A stretch of DNA of 64,000 nucleotides from Lota lota (taxonomy: Eukaryota > Chordata > Actinopteri > Gadiformes > Lotidae). Numbering within the stretch: the first letter of the stretch is position 1; each line of letters begins with the position of its first letter. Under the pieces are notes generated by a model, which was not told the DNA's origin, did no database searches, and saw only the letters and a program-made list of their open reading frames with translations. Location: positions 8,854,116 to 8,918,115 of the forward strand of contig JACYXH010000772.1 in the NCBI GenBank assembly GCA_026745465.1, read 5' to 3'. Both the position numbers and the translations under genes were made by a program. Below are positions 13,286 through 26,580 of this stretch, one piece after another.

Positions 13286-14895
13286 GCATTTTTTAATATA
13301 ACCATAATCTAACCTCTGCATGTAAAATCTAACCCCTAGAAAATTGTAGTTTCTATCATACAATATTTCTTAGACTTAATTGTATTAATTAGATAAGTTA
13401 TTACTCGATAAGTAATAAGTAAACTCATTTTTTATGTTTAGTTAAGCAAAAGTGATGGGATGGCTGATCAAAATCGCACATGGCGGTAGAATAGGATCAC
13501 ATTAAGGGCACACAAGCTGCAGCTATGACAGGTTATTAGCTGCTAACGGCTTTCGCAGGTGACAGCGTTTCAACTATTCTGGCAGTTCTGCTGATGAATG
13601 TTTGTCACCTGATTCCTTTTTTAATTCATCCTTGGCTACAGATCGTCGCTGTTTTTCATCTTTGTAAATGCTAATGGTTATTTGCCTGTGCTTTGCTGCG
13701 CAAGAACCACGACACACTTTCTTGACAATTTTGATCTCACTTTTTTCCTTCAAATATTCATCTTGCTTTGATAGCGCCTCTAATTTGCATTCCACTTTGA
13801 AGCATCTCTTAATTTGGCAAAGAGGAGCTGATCACAACTCCCTGACTTTTTCATTAAACCTTTATTCAGTTTAGCTTTCTTTTTGTACTTAATTACCCTC
13901 TCATCTTCTCTTGCACACAAATTGGAATCAAACGTGTATATGAGACTTTGTTAGAAAATAAAGTGTCAACAAGACTTTCAAAAAAGTATTTTAGGTGCTT
14001 AGGTGAAAATGGTTCAAAGTTAATAAAAGTCCATCGCCCTTATCAACGGCATCGCATGTCTCAACGTGTCCCAGGTATATATCAATTTGATGATTTTCCC
14101 CGCTTATATGCACTGACCTGCGCTCCAGAGCAGTTTATTTTGTCTGCTCATGTGTCACCGGAAGCGACTGAACAAGCGTGCGGTAACATGCATTATTGAT
14201 TGGTCTACGGGACCCCCGTTTGCATTACTCACACCGACTGGGACCTCACTGTGTTGCCAAACCCTGTGTTTCTGCAAAGTCAATATTTTGTGCTTGTTTT
14301 TTAAATAATATCTAAGGACTTGCACACTGTTCCCCTAACACTGTTGGAAACCATTTCATATAGAACCTTTGCAACTCCCAATGCACAATCTCCATTAATA
14401 TTCAGTTTTAAAAGTTTTTTGGAAAAGTTTCCAAAAATGGTGTAAAACTAAGTGAAAGCCTAGAGCTAAGAATCGTATGCCCCACAATGTTAAATATGTC
14501 AAGACACATGCACGATGCTACAACTCTCATTAACACATCTGTACACATCTTTCCAGTCATAAACCGCAGACACATACCTAGAAATAAAATATATTTTCTC
14601 TCGCTACTGCAGTCAAAGTCTGTATCGTGGATGTATAATGGAACTGGACACCTCTCTTGACAGTCTGTTAGGCCCGCTTCTATATTTACAGTGGCATGAA
14701 GCTGTGCACGTGAGGAGTGTATAGGACACGGGTTTGTGGTTTTGTAACACTGAACATATCATGTGTTCCTATTGCTGGGACCTAAGACGGATGTTCCCAC
14801 AAAGGAAAACAACAGTGATATTCTTCTCCATTGTAACATCCATTCAGAAGATACCAAACCAGTCATTAGTAAACAGAAATATAATTCATATCAAA
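13286..14895. other. non-coding, nothing recognised
   Basis: AT-rich. The frames at 13574-13795 (minus) and 13948-14199 (plus) are short, have no motif and no splice context. No repeat family recognised. Confidence 0.4.
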
Positions 14896-15006
14896 CATGT
14901 TTGGTGGATGTGTGGATGGTTGGATGGATCGATAGTAGGAGAATGGAATAATCAATAAATGAATGAGTAGATGGATGAAAGAATTAATGGATGGACGGAT
15001 GAATCA
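14896..15006. repeat. degenerate (GGAT)n/(GAAT)n tetranucleotide tract
   Basis: Imperfect GATG/GGAT/GAAT reiterations, for example TGGATGGTTGGATGGATCG and ATTAATGGATGGACGGATG. Confidence 0.8.
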
Positions 15007-15259
15007 TAGATGTAATGGGAGACCCTGTTTCTTCACCCTGTTTCTTGATTTACTTGCAAACAGTAAGAATGCACACAGTAAGAAGAAATTTAATTCAGCG
15101 AATGCCAGCACACAGGCCTGTGTGTGAGTGACAGCGCAAGGCCAGATTAGCCAATCCAGAGTGAAAGGGTCGTCAGAGCAGGGCTGGTAGGATCAGTGTT
15201 GCGGCTGACATTCTGCCATGTAACAAACATCCGGTTGCGAGTGCTGAACCTCAGTGCTA

Positions 15260-15308
15260 CGTGATTGGTCAAATCAATTTGGGCGGCAAATTGATTTGAC
15301 CAATCACG
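15260..15308. repeat. perfect 21-bp inverted repeat (hairpin)
   Basis: Arms at 15260-15280 and 15288-15308 are exact reverse complements around the 7-nt spacer GGGCGGC. Each arm contains GATTGGTCAAATCAA and so presents a CCAAT-type word. It could extrude as a cruciform. It is not linked to any gene here. Confidence 0.9.
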
Positions 15309-17908
15309 CTGCTACTACCAATGTTGGGGATGTTATGTGACACCATATAACTTGTCACTGTAGCATGTGTGTTCCATTAATATTTCTTTGTTAAACTAAA
15401 CACAACAAAATGTGTTAAATTATTATTTATATGTAATATAAATTATATATAAAAAACTACAATATATTAAATGGCTCTTATTTATAATACGATTAAAAAA
15501 AATGGAAAAACATAGAATAAAAGGTCTACTTAGGAAATACTTTATTATATAAACAAGATATGAAATTAGGATTTTACTTATATCATTTTGTCTCTAACAA
15601 GAAACCTCTCTTAATATGTATATGTAGGTTGTGTTATCTGCGGTTAGATACACTCTCCCAACTAGCAACAGTATTTTCCATCACCTATTTCTGCAGTGCT
15701 GTAAGCCTAGCAGCTACACCAGGGGCCAATACAACTCAACCCCCCACCCCCCACCCCCACAGTTTAGCTCATGAATCATTAATCCACCTGGGAAATATTC
15801 TACCAATTGCTCCTTACTCCCAAATGTCCACTTAAATTATTCGCAAACTGCTTGAGACAATGTTGTGATTAAGCCTTTATACAAACCAAACAAAAACCCA
15901 AACACCCCACAGCTAAACAATAAAAAGCGTTGATTTGTTTAAATAATCCAAACCTCTATAATAGACTCAATGTGATTAGAGGACAGAAAGGTATCATTTT
16001 TTTCCTCCAAATGGACCGTAATTAGATTTATAATCTGTAAATTCACCTCCTGCGCTCTACTGTCATTCATTACTTGTAGATCACAAAACAAAAGCACTTG
16101 ACTGCATCAGCTGAAAATATGAATAGTCGTTTTTAATGACTCCGTTTGTTTTAATGGAAGCCCCTCTACACTTAAACAGGTTATGGAGATGACGCTTGCA
16201 AAATGACTCAAGTGATTTTTAAAGAGACCCTTACACTTCAATTCGCACACATCAAGTCACTTCATTTTTTTTCTAATGGGGACTTACGCATATCATCATT
16301 AGAATATGGATATTATAATACCAATATTTCAGCAGTACTGGGTGAATTGCGTGTTTGAGTTCGGAAGAGTGGCATTTTGATTGATGTTGTGTGCGACATC
16401 ACGTTATCTGAGAAATCGTGTGGGCGCACTTTGGCCAAACCTGACGGTTATCTCATCCCAGCCTTTAATGAGGTAGTCGCAGAGCCTGTACGTGGGAAAA
16501 CACACACACACACACACACAGATACACACACACACATACTTGCATTGTAGAAAATGGAGGGTAAGAAAAAAAAACTAATATGGCAAGCCTTGGGAATATT
16601 ATTAATGTGTGAAAGAGCGAATGTATCAGAATAACCCCATTGGGAGTCTAAATCTGCTTTAACAAGACATTTTACGCTCCAGGGGCCCTGCCACCTTTAA
16701 TAACTTTAACATACTAAAAAACTAAGTTATTCTGAAAGTCATCCTAGCCTTGAGACAGTGACTAGGTGTTGGAGCCCGTGAGGTCACCAGTTCACTGAAC
16801 AAGAAGGCCTGCGAAAAAAAATCTGCTCAATGACTATTTAATTACCCTTAAGAAGCCACTTGGTCCAGAACTGGTCTTTGAGTGTAGAGCAGCGGAGTTT
16901 GGCTAGCTGCACTGTACTACTCCCGGGAGACGGGGTGTCTTTTGTAAATTGGTAGCGAGAGAAAGCGGGGTGAGAGGGGTATTCGACAGTCGTTTCTCAA
17001 GACAAATAACATTGAAAAATAAATAGCTTTTGTGTCTGCGTTGGACTCACCAGCTCAGCGCTAGCTATGCTAATAGGTACTTAGAAGCGGACAAGGAGTT
17101 TAGGCGTCAGCATCTCCTTACTGCATACCGCCCAGGTACATGCTCACTAGTGCCAGAACAGGGAATTTAAAAAGTAGGTCTGCTGAAATAGAAAACGTTT
17201 GGCATACATGCAGATGACGTCGCTCCCTTCAACAGTATGCCAGGGATCCATACCACCAGATTTGTGTTTGGTTGTTAGTCTACCTTGTGTTGTATGCCTC
17301 AGTTTTATTTTAATGTACAGCATATTGTGTAGCATCTGCCGTAGGTAACGGTTTGTTTGATAACAATTCATCGAAATCGTGATGCATCGAGACAATATTC
17401 AGTTTACCGCAAGTTCATCTGTGCATTTCCACAACTGTGGTTCACGTCTGTACTTTTCTCGAGAGATATACAGACTATAATTGGCTTGTTGACGAGTAAA
17501 GATGTTCATAACACTCACACATAAAACACCCGTTTAGCACAAGACCACCGTGACAGCACACCCACACACACACACGTATCTACCCAGGTCCATCTTCTAA
17601 ACACTCGGGAGAATTCTGCACAGCCACCTTCCAGAGAGTGTTAGAGGATTGGATTGCATGATTGGACACCGACATCAATGTTGTGAAAATGTCATGTTTT
17701 CCTGTCCGCTTCAAGTATTGGCTGAGTGGACATTAGGAAAATGCCACAAAGTATTTTTCTGGCAGCTGCTGAGAGCACCGCAGTTCTGAAAGTACTGGAA
17801 AATGTTGACCATTAGCACCCCCATTTTAGCTGTGGTGATGGGTCACAAACGCACCTCAACTACTGCACACCTATAAAAAAGTATTGCTTCAATAATGGTA
17901 GCGTATAC

Positions 17909-17910
<2 letters not shown>
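15309..17910. other. non-coding, with a short CA run and a possible regulatory block
   Basis: 15720-15765 is C-rich, and 16500-16540 is a short interrupted CA run. 15960-16260 is repeat-free, with homeodomain-like AT words (GTAATTAGATTTATAATCTG, TTTTTAATGACTCCGTTTG), and could be a conserved element. No exon recognised. Confidence 0.35.

Positions 17911-18000
<90 letters not shown>
17911..18000. repeat. (GT)n microsatellite, 45 units
   Basis: Uninterrupted GT run of 90 bp. Confidence 0.98.
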
Positions 18001-18001
<1 letters not shown>

Positions 18002-18089
18002 AGTCATACTTCCAAAGACACTCAATATTTGGCTGATCATTAAGTTTTTCCTGAATTTGTCCAAACTCCAAATTATGGAAAAAACAAGT

Positions 18090-18234
18090 AATGCCAAACT
18101 ACGTCAGGAGACAACGTCTTTCCCGCTATGTTTTCAGGTTTGAGTAGGAGATAAACAAGCGACTAGAAACAACTAATGCCAAACTACGTCAGGGAGACGA
18201 CGACTTTCCTGCTATGTTTTCAAGTTTGACTAGC
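18090..18234. repeat. tandem duplication, 85-bp period
   Basis: The segment starting AATGCCAAACTACGTCAGG at 18090 recurs 85 bp later at 18175. It continues in both copies as CGTCTTTCCCGCTATGTTTTC / CGACTTTCCTGCTATGTTTTC and TTTGA(G/C)TAG. The two copies differ at only a few positions, so the duplication is fairly recent. Confidence 0.9.
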
Positions 18235-18428
18235 TGAGGAGGTTTACATATGTTCATTTGTACGACGCATTGTCTTAACATTATACGGTTACAATCAGAC
18301 ACAGAACCATAAATGAACGCACACGTAGAGACCAATGGCAAACCTAAACGGCGGCCATTCCATGCACACGGCTACTACAACCTTTGCAGTCATGGCGTCA
18401 CATTTTGACGTATGTTGCTATTGTGATT

Positions 18429-18480
18429 CGTGTCATGACTGTGTCCCGTGCTGTGTCGCACGGGACACAGTCATGACACG
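18429..18480. repeat. perfect 23-bp inverted repeat (hairpin)
   Basis: Arms at 18429-18451 and 18458-18480 are exact reverse complements around a 6-nt loop (TGTGTC). The arm contains GTCATGACTGTGTCCCGTG, itself including the palindrome TCATGA. A perfect GC-containing hairpin of this size is rarely due to chance. Confidence 0.93.
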
Positions 18481-20337
18481 CACTACAAAGTCTTTGACGT
18501 TGTTGATAATGTCTTTGAAGTTGTTGTCGCTGGGGGTTACGAGACACCAGGAACATTATAGCACACAGCAAGATCCTAGAGTTCAATGTAAAAGACTTGC
18601 CAGCATGAAAAGCTGAGGTGGGAACTTTTTTTTTTTTTACTTGAGGCTAAACAACCCAGCCCAGAGGCAATTATTCATGTTTGAATTCAACAAGCTTAGC
18701 GCATGTGGGGTGGGGGAAATGGCAGTCCATATAGTAGGACTACTGCCTGGGATTATCAATGAATTAATAGAGACTTTTTAGAGGGCAATATTTTGGGATG
18801 TTTGGATCGGTCTTCAAATGCACAGGTAATTTCTACCTATGATTCAGTGAGTCTGTATCACGCTGTGATCGCGTTAACATGCAGGGTTTGTTAAGGTGCT
18901 AGGTCCATAACCTTAAAGGTACGGCAGCTAATCGATGCAAAACACTGAATAATTTATGGCGGGACAAATAAATTCTGGTCTTCAACACAAGAACCGAGTT
19001 GGGGGGCAGATTGGTTATCTGCGTGGGGAGTGGTGAGGACCCTTTGATAGGCTGAAGAGAGAGGCTGGGGCATGAATTTCACTTGCAGTATTAGTATGAG
19101 TGGGATACTACAAGGCTGCAGGAACCACCACAGGCGAACTTCAGTCACACATTGAAATATCAAAAAAGGAACATCATTTATGATAGACTTGTTTGTGGAG
19201 GGATAGGTTGGAATGAAAACCTGAAGTACACTTCTTGAATTCTTAAAATAAAATTCTTCACTCCCTGTGCCACGTGACTGCGCAGATCTTTATTTTATAC
19301 CAAGCATTGGTTTACCAGTCGCACTGGTGCATGTGTTGTGACAAAGTGCAAATGTGTGCTTCTTCTGAAAGTTGTATCTGGTTGTATAAGCTGTCATGAT
19401 ACTGCATTAAGTAGCTAGTTTAACAAATTAGACTTTGTATTAATAATTAAAATGTTGATAGCAGACAGTGCTTCACTTTCTTTTGCTTCATATTTGTTTT
19501 TGATCAATCATGTTGTTGGAGGCGGGGATCTGTAAGCAATTGGCTATAAGCTAACAGAACTCAGCCAGTACCAGTAAACAAGCTAAAACATAAAACGTTC
19601 CAAGTAAAAGTGTCTGTAAAGGTTTCAAATCAACACCGTGTAGACTGGCCACTGTAGAAATATCCTTCTGAAAGCTTCATCCACTCAAATTAGCTTTTTG
19701 TCTGTAGAATATCTCCGTAACAATGTTTTTGTCTCCCCCAAGTTCTGCTATAACAGAGAAGGACTGCTTGAGCCAAGATTATTAGGTAGCTAATGTATAT
19801 CCTTCTCTGTGAAGCTAGCATGCGAGCCTCTGGCATCCACATTCTCAATGACAAATAAAGAATCAACATTAGCCTATCATCTATCCAATTTTCCATACCA
19901 GCTACCTTTCTATATCCCTTTCTTAAGTTTCCCTGTAGATTTACACAAAGGTCATTATAAACGGAGAAAAATCCAGGCCAGTCGTTGAACATTGCTTATA
20001 GTTATTTATTTTAATCAAGACTTGTAAAAGCCTATATTCCATCTCTCTGTGGGCACATTGGGGTTTATTAATGAATGTTGTGCCTTTTTAACTCCATCCC
20101 AGCAAGCTCCAAGTTATTGGAAACTCAATCAATGGGTTAAATCAATGAGTATCCATTTCTCACAGGTATTCGTATATATACAGGTTCTTTGCAAATAAAC
20201 CAAATAAAACACACAAAACAGATCCATATTTGAATGGATTCTATATACTCCTCCTTGACTAGAAGAACCGACTCAGCTGTGACGGATATGTGCTGCATGG
20301 ATACTCACTGCAGGCTGCAAATCCCCTTAACCCCCCT
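18481..20337. other. non-coding, nothing recognised
   Basis: Mostly AT-rich DNA without recognisable repeats. Short poly-T at 18627-18640. Frames such as 19690-19992 on the minus strand carry no motif. Confidence 0.4.
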
Positions 20338-20465
20338 CCCCCCACTCACACACACACACACACACAACCCCCCTCCCCCCAACCCTACCACACACACATG
20401 CAGCCCCCCACCCCCAACACACACAATCACCCCCCCCCCCCCCCCCCCCAACTCACACACCAGCC
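20338..20465. repeat. mixed CA and poly-C low-complexity tract
   Basis: Alternating (CA)n and C-rich runs, including about 20 consecutive C at 20430-20449. The Pro/His-rich frames through it are artefacts. Confidence 0.92.
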
Positions 20466-21372
20466 TCCAGGGGAATATCTCCTGACTTTAGTGTATATGG
20501 TAGCTGACGTCACATGGTGTAATTTCAGCCAATCAGGATCTAGCCTGAGATGGTGCAAAATGCAGAATCGATAGGTCCCTAAAAAGATAGATGATACATT
20601 CTACAATCTAAAACAACCCAAACATGTAATCTATCAAATATAATCTAATATTATATTATAATTTGATATAAATGTGATGCAATTTCATCGAATCCCAACT
20701 ACAATCGAATCAAATCAAATCCACAATCCTCTCCAACCTAATCTACCAATCATCCCAGAAGTAACCATGTACCCATTTAACATTGATATCCTTGCAACGC
20801 AAAGGTTTACACTATTGGTGTAAATGTATGGCATTTATAACCTTTCAGACTCCAAACCAGAGCCTTCACTATGAGTGGTTAGAAGTGCTCTGTTAGGTAT
20901 CTCTACTGTAATAGAGCTACTGAGGCAGAGCACTGGGAAAATCTCCCACTGAACGAGAGAGGAAGACTCTGAATCAGAGCTTGCGTTTAGCTCCAGTATT
21001 TAACCAAGTTCATTTTCTTCACAGCCCATAATACAAAAGGGGTCAATTAGGGAGAGATAATCCATAACTAATTTATGTGATTGATGGTCCAATTACGACT
21101 GTTTATGTCATGCTTGATAATTCACACTTTGATAAGCACAAGCACCTCTTCTAGTGCTGAGCTGGGAGACGTTGGTGGGTAGGCCAAGAGCAGAGCTTTC
21201 CCCCTGCGCAGTATTGCGTTTAAAATATAGGCGTCTACACGTCCACACAAGATCGTACAACTGAGCCTGGGTACTTATCAGCTGTGATTTCAGATCAGGT
21301 TAGTTCAACACTTCAATCGTCTTGTTTGGCTCAATACAGTGCCAGGCCACCGCCTCAAGCTACATTTAGGAT
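20466..21372. other. non-coding; possible regulatory block at its end
   Basis: 20610-20760 is an AATC/AAATC-rich imperfect repeat. 20990-21150 is repeat-free and has GGTCAATTAGGGAGAGATAA, CTAATTTATGTGATTGATGG and TGCTTGATAATTCACAC, a texture often seen in conserved enhancers. No exon recognised. Confidence 0.3.
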
Positions 21373-21450
21373 ATGATGAGATGTACTTTATTACTCCCAG
21401 ATGGGAAATTAGAGTGTCACAGCAGAAGGTAGCCTACAGGACAGTAAGGA
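21373..21450 (-). repeat. retroposon 3'-tail fragment (reverse orientation)
   Basis: TGAGATGTACTTTATTACTC followed by CAGATGGGAAATTAGAGTGTC and CACAGCAGAAG. Same tail type as 7740-7935, here only about 80 bp. Confidence 0.5.
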
Positions 21451-22377
21451 CATATGTCTGCACACAGTAAGAGAATTAGATTTAAGAATAACTTTATCAA
21501 CAGTTGAGGTAGGTCTTGTTGGACACTATTTACAGTCTACGCTGCATTATTTATCACTATACATTATTGCCCATTATAAAGAAGTGCCTTAGTGACTAGA
21601 GTAATTTGCAAATGATGGTATCGACATGGTAATGTTGTCATGCTAATGTATTGCCTTGGTAAAGCTAATGCATGTAGTCTATTGATGAAGTCACTCAACC
21701 TGTGTACCTAGGAGAGAACGCACATGGATACAACCTGATAACCAAATATTTGCATTTATTCTGAAATTCATGGATATGCAATCTTTGATCAAAAAAAGTA
21801 TTACAATGCTAACAATATCAAACACGATGTTTATATAAGATGTTATACAGGAATCAAAGCCATTTCTGCTGCCTTTTCCTAATAGGAGGTAAATATTAAT
21901 TTGGAGATTACCTGAAACTCCATTAACAAACAAAGATAATAATATCCATGCAAATGTTACACCCCAGAGTTAATCTCTTTTGTTGTCCTGGGTTATCACA
22001 ACACTGTTTCAGCATGCGTCTCCACCCTAGCATAGGAAGCGTAGGTGTCCACAAGCACCTGGGCACCAGCGGGACGTTATCTTAAAACAACGGACCAGTA
22101 GTGATGACTTCAGCGTTACTGACCTATTACTGCTGTTTACAATCGCCTGGGGTCTCCAAATTAACCGAGTGCTAAGCCTGCAACTCGCCTGTATAGGCTA
22201 CTCGTTTAGCTCCTCGTTTGGAATTTAGGACACATGTTAGCACACGCATCATAAAGGTGCCTCAGCAGCCAAAACAAAGTTAAACTGATGCCGGTTTAAA
22301 GTTTAAAAGTGTCTTTGTAAGTGGATTGCAGATTTCAAACAGAAATAAGTATTGACATAAGTATATATATTCTAGGG
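21451..22377. other. non-coding, nothing recognised
   Basis: AT-rich with no exon, RNA gene or known repeat seen. The bases just before 22378 supply the target duplication of the next element. Confidence 0.4.
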
Positions 22378-22812
22378 CAGTGTTTTTCAACCTGTGGTAA
22401 GCGTACCACTGGTGCTACATGATGGTACTGCAAATGGAATGTGGGATTTTTTTTAAATAGATATTATTAATAGTATATATTGTTCAGTAATTACAATATC
22501 ATAGCTTGTCGTTTCAAAAGTAGTGTTGCTCTGTGCATTCCATCATGGTTATCATTGTAATGTTTTCCATTTATGTTTTGCTAAATAAACACACTGAGCA
22601 TAATCAGCGTTGCTGACTTTTTCTTTCTGCTGCTTACCACTTGCCATGGCCTCCTTGCAGGAATAGCTGTGTATAAAGGGGGCGCTGGCACTCTTTACTC
22701 AGCCACTGCATGTGTATGTATCTATGTTTTACGGTTTGCATAGGAGGTGGTCCGCGGAAGATCTTGATGACAATTTATTGGTAAAGGTAAAGCCAAAGGT
22801 TGGGAACCACTG
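22378..22812. mobile_element. hAT-type non-autonomous DNA transposon, 435 bp
   Basis: Begins CAGTGTTTTTCAACC and ends GGTTGGGAACCACTG, the two ends being imperfect inverted repeats of the CAGNG(G/T)TT(C/T)(C/T)CAACC type used by hAT (Charlie-like) elements. Flanked by 8-bp duplications TTCTAGGG (22370-22377) and TTCTGGGG (22813-22820), one mismatch. The interior has no transposase. It contains the stretch TTTGCTAAATAAACACAC and a GC-richer end. Confidence 0.85.
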
Positions 22813-22863
22813 TTCTGGGGCATCTTAATATAGGGCCAGTATGTGTTTGAAGTTATGAATTAT

Positions 22864-23005
22864 TTAGTCATTTATAAGACACTTTTATCCGGAGCAATTT
22901 ACAGTTAATCAGATACAGCGCAGCAAGGGGTTAGGGCACCTTGCTCAAGGATGACTACAGGTAGACTGTGGACATTGGGCCCCAACCACTAGACTTCCCT
23001 GGCCC
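22864..23005 (-). repeat. tRNA-derived SINE, family 1, copy C
   Basis: Inverted tail (TTTAGTCATTTATAAGACAC, then TCCGGAGCAATTTACAGT), middle part GGGCACCTTGCTCAAGGATG, then ACAGGTAGACTGTGGACATT and the remains of the inverted promoter boxes. It lies only 50 bp from the hAT element. Confidence 0.8.
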
Positions 23006-24185
23006 CCTTTAGGCCTTATAAACTATATATTGACATAACTGTAATAAGTTCATATATTTTCTATACTTTCGTTAAATACATATAGCCTACTATGTACAAT
23101 AGGTACATATTCTCTCTTACTTATGTATGTCAGCCAGGTGTTGAATAAAAGTATGTTTTTATGAATGAATTTCACCTTTACGAAGGAACCAGACATCCAT
23201 CTTGTAGCCAGCTTCCTAAAGAATGTCTAACGCATGAAAAATAATGCAACGCTACAAGACACATACTTCAAAAACAAACAAACACTAGAGCTGGCGTGAT
23301 CCCTTAAGCTTGTGAGGGAGATAAAAGTCATTTTCTTGATTTAATTATGATTCAGCTTGACGGGGAAGGGATTGCAGAAGAGAAAATGTATTCTGCAGGT
23401 TGGAGTGAGGTGCGACCGACTGCTGGGTAATTGGCGGCAGCAAGCCGATATCGCTGCTTCGTTTAAAAACTGTTAAGCAAAACAGTTTAGCCAGCGTGTT
23501 CCACTTTAAAATGCATCGCAGCTAAATGTTTTCGGCAAAGGTGAAAAAAATAAGAAAAAATAGTTTGTGAGGGATAAAGTAAAGACTGCTGGAGACTGAG
23601 GCTGTCACCGGAGTGATGGAGGGAGATTTACTGACCTCTGAAGTGTGTGTCTAAAACACTGTGCCACTGCAAACACACAGCAGAGATTAAACTGTCAGGC
23701 AGATGGAAATTGTTATTGTCAGTGTAATGAACTACGAGATAAGACTGGGGAGAAAAGAATGGACCATAAAAATAAACACACAATGACCATATAAGGTTCT
23801 ATGTGTGTTAACGTAATTTAATAAATTGATTTGATTTGTTAGAGGTGTACGACGGCTGAGTGAACTTCTGACACCTCATTCTCTCTCTCACGTATTTCAG
23901 GCCACTAGTGTCCCAGCCAATGGGAGAGCAACCTTGGAAGATGTGATAATTCCTTGAAGCGGTGGAGAAGAAGAGGGGAGAGGGAACAGGCTGTGCTGCT
24001 AAAGCAACATCCATGTGTGAAGTCGTCTATTCTTACGCAAATGAAAAAAAGTGCTGCATGGCTTCGACCAGTCTGATTCATATAACGAAGAGACTGATAG
24101 TCCATGTTCAACACCTGAGTAATGAATTACTTTGCATAGAGTTAATTATATTATATTTCTAATTTATTATAACTTAGGAGGAAGA
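23006..24185. other. non-coding; possible regulatory block 23290-23560
   Basis: The block 23290-23560 contains TTGATTTAATTATGATTCAG, GGGTAATTGGCGGCAGC and AAGCCGATATCGCTGC and is free of repeats. The rest shows nothing recognisable. The frames near 23808-24162 lack motifs. Confidence 0.3.
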
Positions 24186-24280
24186 GCTGACTAAGGGGGG
24201 TGGCTGGTTTGATCCACGGCCCAGACTGGCCTGGACTGCCGAGGTACTGTTGAGCAAGAAGCTTAACAGTCTCTGCCATG
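24186..24280 (+). repeat. SINE-like fragment, family 2
   Basis: B-box-like TGGCTGGTTTGATCC followed by CTGGACTGCCGAGGTACTG and TTGAGCAAGAAGCTTAAC. This is the order found in a tRNA-headed fish repeat whose other member here is 49895-50045. Confidence 0.45.
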
Positions 24281-24757
24281 AATATTCCATTTGAATCAAG
24301 GTTGGCTTCGTAAATCCAGACTAAGATTTATAAAGGATTCAACATAAACCTTTGATAATTAGGCAATATAGTTAGCATTTTTTGTTTAATCTAGTGGCTT
24401 AAATTGAGTAATTTATGAAGATTTCAGAAATTGGGTGCAGACTAAGGCAAAGCTTGATTCCCGAAGAGTCAAAATAATATTTGTGAATTTTTATTGCAAT
24501 AAATAATTGTATTTATTTAAATCAAAGATGTAGCAAACATATTTTCACATGGTTAGTCTTGTATGCTGATAGAGTAGCCTACAATGATTCCTGCTTTTTC
24601 AAATTCAAAGCGTGTCATTGCCCTGTTTCCAGCCTGGTAAATACATGACCCAGACAAGGGTGACTTTTATTGTTGAATTACGACAGGGAATCAAGGGAAA
24701 AGTAAAATAATATAAATAAAGTCACCAAGTTCAATATCCAAACTACAACCACCCTCC
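24281..24757. other. non-coding, nothing recognised
   Basis: AT-rich spacer without exon or repeat recognised. Confidence 0.4.
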
Positions 24758-24801
24758 TAATAATAATAATGATAATAATAATAATAATAATAATAATAAT
24801 A
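24758..24801. repeat. (AAT)n microsatellite
   Basis: About 14 AAT units with one GAT interruption. Confidence 0.95.
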
Positions 24802-24968
24802 GCAATGTACTGTAGATGTCTTGTTTGCCCGCAGGGAGAGATATATAATATATGAAATATTATCCTGTCCAATGGGGAGATTGTTTCTCTTCAGAGTTAA
24901 GAGTAAGAACATTGTTTTCTTCTCATCCTGAGATGACTCCTATCACATGTTCCCATTATATATCATTG

Positions 24969-25145
24969 TAGCAGACATTTTATTTTAGTTTCAGAGATTT
25001 GATCCAAAGTGACTTAGTTAAGGTTGAGGTTATTAATGTGCAGTTAGGGGCTGGGGCATCTTGCTGAAGGAAGCCTACAGGTTAGCCTGTAGACATTGGT
25101 AATCGAACCCAGATCCTTTAGGCTGAGAGTCAAACACCCACTATT
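24969..25145 (-). repeat. tRNA-derived SINE, family 1, copy D
   Basis: Inverted tail (GTAGCAGACATTTTATTTTA, then GATCCAAAGTGACTTAGTTA), middle GGGGCATCTTGCTGAAGGAAG, then TAGCCTGTAGACATTGG and inverted B-box TAATCGAACCCAGATCC. It is followed after 36 bp by the CA array. Confidence 0.82.
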
Positions 25146-25180
25146 TTGTCCCTTTATATACAGACCTCCATACGTTATAA

Positions 25181-26423
<1,243 letters not shown>

Positions 26424-26515
26424 TGGAAATACATTTTGGAAATACATTTAGGAAATTAAGTAAGGAAATAAATTTAAGAAATAAATTTAGGAAATTAAGT
26501 AAGGAAATACATGAA
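26424..26515. repeat. AT-rich minisatellite, GGAAATACATTTA unit
   Basis: Six to seven imperfect units of 13-15 bp (GGAAATACATTTT, GGAAATACATTTA, GGAAATTAAGTAA, GGAAATAAATTTA and so on). Confidence 0.85.
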
Positions 26516-26556
26516 GGAGTGACATCAGGTAGAACTGCTGCATCTGGCCACTAGGG

Positions 26557-26580
26557 ATCATTTTGGCACACCAAAATGAT
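26557..26580. repeat. short perfect hairpin, 10-bp arms
   Basis: ATCATTTTGG and CCAAAATGAT around CACA. Short enough to be chance. Confidence 0.7.
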
